Origin: Podospora pseudoanserina
Lineage: Eukaryota; Ascomycota; Sordariomycetes; Sordariales; Podosporaceae
Reading direction: 5' to 3'
Assembly (NCBI RefSeq): GCF_035222485.1
Contig: NC_085920.1
Span: forward strand, 3,038,001-3,102,000
DNA length: 64,000 nucleotides
This document shows positions 23,024-31,279 of this stretch, one piece after another. The position numbers and the translations under genes were made by a program. The number at the start of each line of letters is the position of its first letter. The stretch's first letter is position 1. Under the pieces are notes generated by a model, which saw nothing but the letters and a program-made list of their open reading frames with translations, made no database searches and was not told the origin of the DNA.

Positions 23024-24817
23024 TCAGAGAACACCTCCGGCAGAGTGTCTCCGCTGGGGGACACGGGGGACTTCGACCTCGAGGAGGTTTCTGTCATCGT
23101 TGTCATCGACGGCGCTCCCGTCTGCGGCTCCGTAGGCTATGTCGGATTTGGAGTCGAGGGTTTGGTCATAGTCGTACTCGATGGCGCCGACTGGGTTGGC
23201 TTCGACCACGGTGATCACAATGGTGGGCAGCTCGCGAGGAGGAGCCGGGCGAGGCTGTCTCTGGACACAGTCCTTCCAGGGGGGCATGTGGGCACCGCCG
23301 CCAATGGGGATGCCGCAGATTGGTGTGCCGACGTGTTCGACGTGGGAAGGGTCGTCGAAGCTGGAGTAGTCCATGCCTACGACGTGGTAGGGCCCGCCGG
23401 CTTTGGATCTGGTCCGAGACTGGCTGTGAGGCTGTATCCAGGGGTAGGCTCCATCGGGGATCGTGTTGGTGTAGGTTGCGATTGTTGCGAAGGCTGGGTT
23501 GGCAACCTGGGGCAGCTGTTGTAGCTGAGGCGGGTAGGAGGCTTGGTGTGAGGCTTGGTATGAGGCTTGGTAGCCTTGAGGCTGTTGGTAACTGTTACTG
23601 GAAGCAGTGGGATAGTAGCTTGTCGACTGGGGAGCTACATTGCCGGTCTGAACGTATTGATTGGAATATGGGTCATAGACCCAACCTTGCTGCGTAGCTG
23701 GAGTCGAACTAGGCGCCATGGAGGCGTACTGGGCAATGGTATATTGCTTTTGGCCTTGAGAGAAGCCAGGCTCGCGAGGCAAGAGGCTTTTTTGGCTTCT
23801 ATCCCTTCCAAGATCTTCTCCTTGGGAGTTCCGTCGATTGAAAAAAGACTGGCTCTTGTGCTGCCCGCGCCTTCTCCCCATCCGCCGATATCCCTGCTCG
23901 CTGGACTCGGCAAAGGTCGTGGTAGGTTGGGGTATGGCGACAGAGCCATGGGAGGGCTTCACAGCGCGCTTGTTAGGATAGGACATACCCTCCTCTTTAT
24001 GCTTGACTTCGAAGCTGCCAAACACCCTCTCAATCTCCTTGATACGCTGGGCGATGACCTCAGCTTCGGACGTAGAACTACCCAGGCGAGGTCTAGCCAC
24101 GGTCTTCTGACCCTCGACAGCATCCTCCTGATCTCTCCACCACTGGATGAACTCCCAGTCTTCAGCAGTCAACTCCTCGTCCGAAATCTGAGGATTGAAG
24201 GGTCCGAAAACAATCCGGCAGTTGCATTTGCCCGTCTCGTGAAGGATGCGGTGATCAGCTCGCCATTCACCGGCATACAGACTCTTCAGCCGAAGCTGAA
24301 CATGAGCTGCCCCGTCCTCGGTGATGCTCTCACGATAGAGAGGGGGAGCAGAACTGCCTTGGGGAATGTCAGCGCCAGTACTGATCACCTCTCTCTCCTT
24401 ACCCTTCGACTTCTTTGATTTAGCCGGCTTGACGGCGTCAACACCGGGATCAGAGGACCGGCTTCCAACTGAGCCATCTGTGATAGCCAGCGGAGCACCA
24501 TCCTTCTCATCGTTTTCTTCGGACTCGACGCCATCGGCCCCGATAGCCCGGGGAGTGTTCAAGAGGCCCGGGAATACCACTTCACAGCCACAAGCCCCAT
24601 GCTCATGAAGCCAACGGTGCTCATTCTCTCTGATGATAACCCAGCGAGAATGGACGCAACGCTCACAGGCCGCGCAGCAGGTCTCGGCGTAGTATGCCAT
24701 ATCCGGGCGCTTGTCACAGACAGGGTTGACATGCCTTTCTGTCGTCAACGGGCAGGTGACCAACACCGGGGGCGAGCGGTGGGCACACTGGTAGACGATG
24801 TACTCTCGGATACACAT
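23024..24817 (-). CDS. Fungal protein with duplicated Cys/His motif, function unknown
   Basis: One coding exon of 597 residues, starting MCIREYIVYQCAHRS. The N-terminal part is Cys-rich and probably zinc-binding (CPLTTERH, CDKRPDM, CCAACERCVHS). Two related segments are seen: EHRWLHEHGACGCEVVF near residue 66 and DHRILHETGKCNCRIVF near residue 190, both with LHE-x-G-x-C-x-C-x-[VI]-VF. The middle is Arg/Ser-rich; residues about 350-450 are Gln/Tyr/Ser-rich (YQPQGYQASYQASHQASY), a low-complexity, prion-like composition. The leader contains a 48-nt intron (24837-24884, GTAAAG...CTAAC...CCAG). The C-terminal end is uncertain because a GTGTTC donor lies eight bases before the stop. I do not recognise a named family. 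Confidence 0.65.
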   Translation of the reverse strand: MCIREYIVYQCAHRSPPVLVTCPLTTERHVNPVCDKRPDMAYYAETCCAACERCVHSRWVIIRENEHRWLHEHGACGCEVVFPGLLNTPRAIGADGVESEENDEKDGAPLAITDGSVGSRSSDPGVDAVKPAKSKKSKGKEREVISTGADIPQGSSAPPLYRESITEDGAAHVQLRLKSLYAGEWRADHRILHETGKCNCRIVFGPFNPQISDEELTAEDWEFIQWWRDQEDAVEGQKTVARPRLGSSTSEAEVIAQRIKEIERVFGSFEVKHKEEGMSYPNKRAVKPSHGSVAIPQPTTTFAESSEQGYRRMGRRRGQHKSQSFFNRRNSQGEDLGRDRSQKSLLPREPGFSQGQKQYTIAQYASMAPSSTPATQQGWVYDPYSNQYVQTGNVAPQSTSYYPTASSNSYQQPQGYQASYQASHQASYPPQLQQLPQVANPAFATIATYTNTIPDGAYPWIQPHSQSRTRSKAGGPYHVVGMDYSSFDDPSHVEHVGTPICGIPIGGGAHMPPWKDCVQRQPRPAPPRELPTIVITVVEANPVGAIEYDYDQTLDSKSDIAYGAADGSAVDDNDDRNLLEVEVPRVPQRRHSAGGVL

Positions 24818-24836
24818 CGTGAAGGCTTCGCCAGAG

Positions 24837-24884
24837 CTGGTCAGTGAAGGACTTTCAAGTTAGGATAGGTTCTGAACACTTTAC
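24837..24884 (-). other. Predicted 5'-UTR intron
   Basis: On the minus strand: donor CCAG|GTAAAG, branch TCCTAAC, acceptor GACCAG, 48 nt. It lies 20 bases upstream of the start codon at 24817. All three splice signals are canonical for filamentous fungi. Confidence 0.6.
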
Positions 24885-27466
24885 CTGGTTTTCTGACCGT
24901 TGATCGGTCGTTTTCTTCCGCTCGTTGCGGTGTGTAGGCCTGCTTCGTGGCCGGCTTCTTCCGAGAGGCTTCGAATGGGAGATATTAGAGACTACTGGCT
25001 TCCGAACTGTTGGCAGACTGGCTATTAAGACCAACTGGCTATGATTCCGAAGCAGGACGTGGCCGTGATCGTTTGTTGGGGTAGGTTTCGCAGGGAAAGG
25101 GGTCTACTTACTTGGACCACGTCGGTCTCTGTCGGTATCTGTGGGACTGTTGTTGTTCTAGGACGAGAAGAAAAGATTAGCTGACTGAATAGTGAGAGAG
25201 GGAGGCCACCGAGGGTCTTCAGTTAGCCACAAGAGGCGTGGCAATGGCCGACCGAGGCTTCTAGACCCATGGGGGGGTCGAGAGAAGTCGACTGGGGAGC
25301 TTCCGATGGAGATATCGGTCTAGGTAGTTCAAAGAGGCTTACAGTACGTGATCAGAGTGTAGATGAAGTGAAGGGTAATTGAGGATTGTAGAGGGATACT
25401 TACAGAAAGGTGGTGGATTTCGAGAGGGAAGAAAAAGCCCCCACTTTCTGGTGGTTGGGGTTGTGTTGTAGAAGGAAAGTCGGGGAATCCTGGACACCTA
25501 GGTCAAATACTAGGTCAGTTCCGATCTAGGAACAGAGTAATAGAACGGCAAGAACGTTCCTACCGAAGGAGCCCTTCTATGGAGCACAATAGCTAGGTCA
25601 ATGGACCGAAAGGCCCAACACGTCATATGCCTAGAAGATTAACTCTGCGGTCCTTGACATGAAATTAGACCTGACAGGGAGGAATAGGAGAGAAAAGGGT
25701 AGTTAGTTATGTTTGACCTATCTTCATCCAAGCATTATACTATGCCAGCGTTCGTGAACGAGGCATATCCGTTCTTGAAAGCTATGTTGGCGTTAGAACA
25801 CGCTGTGCTTTCGTTCAAGAACGCTATGCTTGAGTTCGAAGGGCGATTTGCCCTCGCCTGAGCACGCTAAACCATCATCCAAGCACAAGATATATTCGCT
25901 CCAGCGCGATATTTGGCCATCGTCCAAGCACGAGACACATACGCTCCAGCGCGACACTTGGGCGTTTTGGAACGATAAGTAACCTCAGCCTCCTCTCTCA
26001 TATATCTCTTCTTCATGTTGTAGAAACCAAGAATCCCCAGGGAATCCCTCTAAAGGGCCTTGGTTGATTACACGACAACTATTACCGTTTCCCTTGCTTC
26101 GAATGCCGGCGTTGTAAAAGTCATTGACTTGCCAGAGCCAACGCTGGCCCAGTGGGCTTAAGGGTAAAATGCATCTTACATTATACTCCAGTTATAACGG
26201 ACGAGGTAGATGGGTAGCGAAGATAGGGTCGAAACCGCGGTTACTTAGATAGCAAGCTTCTATTTATCAACTTTCTGGTCAACAAAACGCACAAGGTAGC
26301 CGGTTCTCCATCTAGATATACAAACCGAAGTAACGAATCAGGAAGGAGAAAAGTCAACACAGTCGACCCAGTGATCAGACCAGCCAGACCAGGTTTTTGA
26401 AGAGAAATACCCGGTCAATCACTCCTGTGTCATGATTGAGTTTAAAACTGCGCTCCAAATCGACATTTTACTCCTTTTGACTATCGACAATTAGCGAGGG
26501 CGTTGGAAGCTATGCGAAAGCACCCGGTGTAGAAGGTGTGGGATCAACAACATAGCCCCATCCTCGACCTACCTACTATAAGGAACCTGGCTCCAAATTC
26601 CGTCTTGTCTACTCCGTCAGGTTTGAGTACGACTCCTTGATATCGAGCCCGTTAAACAATTGTGCTTTGCAGGGGGGGCGGGGGAAGAATTCATAGCTTG
26701 AATTGTTGAAATTCAGTCTGTAAGTGTTCGAGAGCGATGTGTTTGGGTTTGCAAATAATTTCGAGTCTGCGTGTGAGGACGATGTATCCACCGCCCGAGC
26801 ATGCCAAATCTGCATTCGGGAATGTTCTATATAGGTGACCTTGCAATCGTCAGATGGTATGTGATTCTTTAGCAAATTGGCGGCAAAATTAGCGTTTATG
26901 GGCGAAAAACTTGTGCTTGCTCACCGGTCTATAGCTAGCACTTGGCCACGCTTCTCTGGGGAAATGCCCTGTTTGTGATTGATAAAAACCTCCTAAAGAA
27001 GCGCTAGGCTGCTGGATGTCTTCTTCAAGATGATATGGGCAAGCACTAGAATTGTTGAACTCAATTCTCGAAACAGTGTAGAGAAACGCTGCAAGAAAAG
27101 AGACAATAGTTTCGAGACCGCAAAGAAAATACTACCTAGGCATACCCCACGCTATTCGGCACCCATCGAGAATATCAAAACTTGAAACTTGAACAAGCCA
27201 CCTTCAAAAGGGCAGGAGCGATCACAAGGGGCAGGCACGTAATCGTCCGGTCTCCGGCATCTCACTGAAATCGGGCACTTGGACTCGCTATCAACACTCA
27301 GCAATACAACTTCCACGTCAAGGGCATTCATCCCATCCCGGATCTGACTCACCACATGGCATTCCAGGCACGGGAGACAGAATGAGGTATTATAATACAT
27401 ATTCAATATAATTGTACAACAGAACTAGGACCAAATGTTGAGAAGCGGGGTATCATAGATCGCCTC
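24885..27466. other. Gene-poor stretch between the Cys/His gene and COQ6
   Basis: Contains the promoter and leader of the Cys/His gene at its left end and the 3' flank of COQ6 at its right. In between I find only short frames. A minus-strand frame of 84 codons at 27152-27406 is Cys-rich but has no recognisable domain and no clear splice partner. Composition becomes less GC-rich from about 25.7 kb, and short repeats with transition-type differences occur at 25.75-25.96 kb. Confidence 0.5.
25872..25961. repeat. 45-bp tandem duplication with transition-type divergence
   Basis: Copies 25872-25916 and 25917-25961 share the core cgctccagcgcga. Of seven differences, six are C/T or G/A, and in each of these the first copy carries the A or T. 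This asymmetry fits RIP-like or deamination damage to one copy. Confidence 0.8.
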
Positions 27467-28998
27467 TCAAAAGACCTTCATCCCATTCCCGGCCGCCTGG
27501 TTCATGACAAAGGTTTTCAGGGGTCTGAGAGCGTTGACGGCGGACAGCCCCAACGATCTCAATGGCACCAGAGGTCCGCTGCCAAAGGAGTACAGCTTGT
27601 GGAGCTTATCGCAGACTCCGAGGAGGACGTGATTGGCGGCATATCGTTCAGAAACATATGACTCCAACGACATGCCCACACCGATATCTTGCCCATGTGT
27701 AACAGCGTACTCGATGGTCTTTGCGAGACTTTTTACGTCGCCCTGACCTTGGTTCAAACCTTGACCGGCAAGCGGGTGAATGGTGTGAGCGGCGTCACCG
27801 ACTAGGGCCACTCGTTCGGCAACATAGGTATCCGCGTGTCGTAGCTTCAGAGGAAAGGAAGCAACTGTGCCTTCCTGGACGCCCGTGACAACCTGAGGAA
27901 CTGCGCGGTGGTCCACAGGAGTGTGTTCCATTCTCCATGAATATTCCTCCTCTTGTCCAGATTTCTGAGTGTGCATGTATTCCAGGTCAACTGTACTTAA
28001 CGTGAAGGCAGCATTGACCATGGCGGTGAAATCCTTCGGCGAGAGGCTCTTGAGAAGGGCCGCGTTGCTCGGCGTGGTGGACCAGACCAGTGTAGAGTAT
28101 TTGCCAGGCATTGGCAGCATGGCAACTGGGCCAGTCGGTAGGAACCTTTGGTAAGCAATCTTGGTGAACTCACCACCCCAGCCCTCACCTTCCAATTCCA
28201 CAGTCGCTACCACACCATGGCGGTTGTAATCCCATCCCTTGGCCTCGATATTCGCAAAGGACCTCACAGGGCTGTTGGCTCCATCCGCCCCGACCAGAAG
28301 CCTGGCAGAGAGTTGCTTCCCCCCAGACAGCTGTACTACCGGCCATTCCCGCAGATCCAGTTCCTCTGTTTCCTCGCCGTATGTGATATTTTCCACCCTT
28401 GCGTTGTCAAAGGTAGACACTCCACCAAGCTCCTCCAGCCGCTTCAGCAGACCAGACGTCAGATTCAAGTTCTCTGTCATGTAGGCAATTGTTGTTCCGG
28501 TATTTGGGGCAGCACCCGCCCAGTCGAATTCGATCCTAGCGCCAGATACTCCATCCCAGACTTGCATCTCCTGATATGGCTGTACCCGGTCTCGGGCCAT
28601 GTGCTCCCATGCCCCAATCTGTTCGAGAAACTTGACCGAGGAGGGCGTGAGGGAGCTGCATCGATTCGAGAACTTGGTTGGTGGAAGGCTCCATGATCTG
28701 ATTTTGGAGAGATCTTGGGCTTCGACAAGGGCAACTCGGAGGTGGGAGGTGTTGGGGTTTGCGCCTGGAGAGGCTACGGTTAGCAACACCGTTCGGATGG
28801 TCAGGAATGTACATTACGGAAACACTCACGTAAAGCAGTCAAGAGACTGAGACCAGCAGGCCCTCCACCCACACATACCACATCGTAGATATCCGGTCGA
28901 GGGGGAGCACTGGAGTAGTTGCGCCAGAGCGGTTGCCGAGCGCTCCGAACGCAGCTTTGGCACACATATACCGCTCGTCTTCTGAGGAGAGCTTCCAT
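27467..28998 (-). CDS. COQ6: COQ6: flavin monooxygenase of ubiquinone biosynthesis
   Basis: Two exons, 28998-28830 and 28764-27467, with a 65-nt intron (GTGAGT...CCAG), give 488 residues. The start MEALLRRRAVYVCQSC gives an Arg-rich mitochondrial presequence; an upstream in-frame Met at 29046 is less likely. The FAD-binding GGGPAGL is at residues 44-50, the middle has the DG motif in LLVGADGANSPVR, and the third FAD motif is VGDAAHTIHPLAGQGLNQG near residue 370. Family role: C5-hydroxylation of the quinone ring in the CoQ synthome of the matrix face, using ferredoxin and ferredoxin reductase electrons. All motifs are intact. It is divergent from the 29558 gene. Confidence 0.93.
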
Positions 28999-29557
28999 GT
29001 TGTCTTTGGAAGCCCAGGTGCTTTCTTGCACCAAACTGGGCCTCAATTGCTTTCAATGCTTCAACAAAAGAAGATGGGATGAGGTTGCGAACAAGGGTCT
29101 AAGCTCCACTTTATGACATTGAGTAGAGTTTGGTAACCAACCCTAACCCTGGTTCCGCTCGTACTTGGAAGCCATCTCGCGATTCAAACATGGCGATGGC
29201 TTTGTGAAGCTGCCAATTCAAGCTCCTTTGGTGGGACTCGCGCCGAGATAAATGATGAAATCCAGTCCAGTGGTAACCCGAGGCCAAGCTAGTGACTGCC
29301 GATGCGGCGCGACTGGTGCGTTTCACATCATCACCCGTTCGCAGCTTTCCTTGGTTCTCCTTTCCTGATCCTCACGTTATAAGCCCGCCAACTCTCATGC
29401 GCAGTGCCTCCGGTTACTAGATCTCACAACCCCATCGTCACATCAAATTCATACCAAGCCTCTGTATTGACCTAGTTTTGACTTCGCACTCGGAAACTGC
29501 AACAGACGGCCATTTACGACTCCTAAACCACCTATCCAGCTCGCACAACTCACCAAC

Positions 29558-30155
29558 ATGTCTTGTACGTTCCTCCTCTGTTCCTTTTACAGACAACGGA
29601 CAATCGGTCTAACAATCCCCAGTCCTAACCACAACCACCAACCTATCTCACTCCTCCACCCTCCCAGAAGGAACCACCCACTCCCTCGCCCTCTCCATGC
29701 TCTCAGACTACGAATTCTTCCTCTCCTGCGACCCCGTCCTCGATTCCTTCAAACCCCTCCCACCAAATCCCTCTCCTGACCTTCCCTCAAGTATCACGTC
29801 CCAAATCCGAACTGATACCCACCAACAACGGGGTATCTCCTACACCGTCATCGACATTGTACACACCACAATCTGGGACTCCAAAGTCGTCAGCACGTAC
29901 GAGTTCACCGACATTACCAATGGGGTCTTTGTTCGAATCAAGTCACCGATGGGGATAGTCATGGATACAGTATGGCAAGTTAGGGAGAAGCAAGATAAGA
30001 AAGGGGAGTGGGAGCTGGTGGAGGACTTGGAGATAAGGTGTAACCGGCTGTTGGTGGGTGTGGTGAAGGGGCAGTGTGAGGAGGGGTGGGGAAAGATTCA
30101 TGGGAAGATGATTAAGAGGTTGGAAGAGGATATCAACAAGGCAGATGGGAAGTGA
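29558..30155 (+). CDS. Small fungal protein, possibly SRPBCC-like (DUF7053-type)
   Basis: The first coding exon is only 7 nt (29558-29564); after a 58-nt intron the second runs 29623-30155, giving 179 residues starting MSFLTTTTNLSHSSTLP. Blocks such as YTVIDIVHTTIWDSKVVSTYEF and GVFVRIKSPMG...VWQVREK look like the alternating beta strands of a START/SRPBCC-like fold, and the C-terminus is a charged helix. It resembles conserved fungal proteins that I believe are grouped as DUF7053; this assignment is from memory and not tested. The coding strand is C-rich at the start and strongly G-rich at the end. Confidence 0.65.
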
Positions 30156-31279
30156 GTTGTTGAGAGAGGTACGGTAAGGTACCCAGGTAGGTAGGTTGGA
30201 TTGTGTTGATTGTAACAGAAACTGTTGACGGTCGGAGTTTAGTTTAGCGCCAGAGCAAGTCTAGAAATACAGTCATAGAACCAACTCTACAACTACATTC
30301 TATAACTACACTCCATTCAAAACTGTACCACTACAACTACCACTCCCCACGAGCCAATAAGCGGCCCCAGAATACCATAGCGTCAATCATCATGAAGCCC
30401 AGCAAAGAGGTCGCTCTAGAAAACACACTCAAGCTGCTGCTCCCAAGGAAAGAACGATGTGACACGTGCACGTGAACCTACAAACGGGATTCCCCCGACC
30501 CACAACTTTGAAGCTGGCTCAAACTCCGTTTCACAACCGGACGCCCCGTTTTTCCCAAACGGATTGATGACGCTAGGCCCGTTTCAGATAAACGCCCAAT
30601 CTGATCATGTCGGTGAGGCACACCTTCTAAGCTGGGAGTTTGGTTCAACAACATGAAGTGTGGTTGTGTTGTTTTTTTGTTTTGGTGATTCAGGTAAGTA
30701 ATTGTTTCTGTTTTTCTTTGTGATGAGGATTGGAAATGGGATTTGGGAGTAGGAGAAAGGGGCGCGCGGATGGAGGGACGGGATGAAAAGAGTTGGGGGA
30801 TCCGAGCTGAGAATTGAGCTGTGATGGAAAGAAGGGCTGGCTTACAGCCCTGATAGCCTCACGCATCAGGACATCATCGGCAGAGCCCCTCAACTCAACG
30901 TTGACGTCATTTGGGGATTATTTGCAATTGGATTCATGGCTGACAAATCGACAGAAATCTGTTTGGCGTTCTCGCTCTTCTCTTGCCAGAGATTGGGCTT
31001 CACAGGGGACGGTCACAACCGCCCTCTTCTCAGAACGCCAAGGCTGGCTACTCTTGCCTCTCTGACAACATCCCAAAGGAGTAGTACACAAGCCTCTGGC
31101 TGTTCATGAGGTGGCGATTCTGAAGCTCCCCTCGGTAGGTAAACACTGGGCTCTCGTTGTTCCATCCCGAAGTCGAGAGTCACCTGTGATGTCGACAGAC
31201 CCCGGCCACTAACCACAAGCAGACCAACAACGGCAGCCTTTTATCAACAAATCTGCCATTTTCCACCACAACAGCCAAG
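30156..31279. promoter_or_regulatory. Upstream region of the GC kinase with paired E-box and CRE sites
   Basis: Two abutting CACGTG E-boxes occupy 30463-30474, and a palindromic TGACGTCA (CRE/ATF type) occupies 30902-30909, about 370 bp before the kinase start. E-boxes are bound by bHLH factors and TGACGTCA by bZIP factors; actual use here is inferred. No coding region is seen. Confidence 0.35.

Noticed and set aside
26025-26065. AACCAAG...CTTGGTT inverted repeat
   Set aside because: Only seven paired bases at the ends with a poorly pairing interior; expected by chance in this length of DNA.
27152-27406. Cys-rich 84-codon minus-strand frame downstream of COQ6
   Set aside because: Has eight cysteines but no signal peptide, no recognisable spacing and no supported splice partner.
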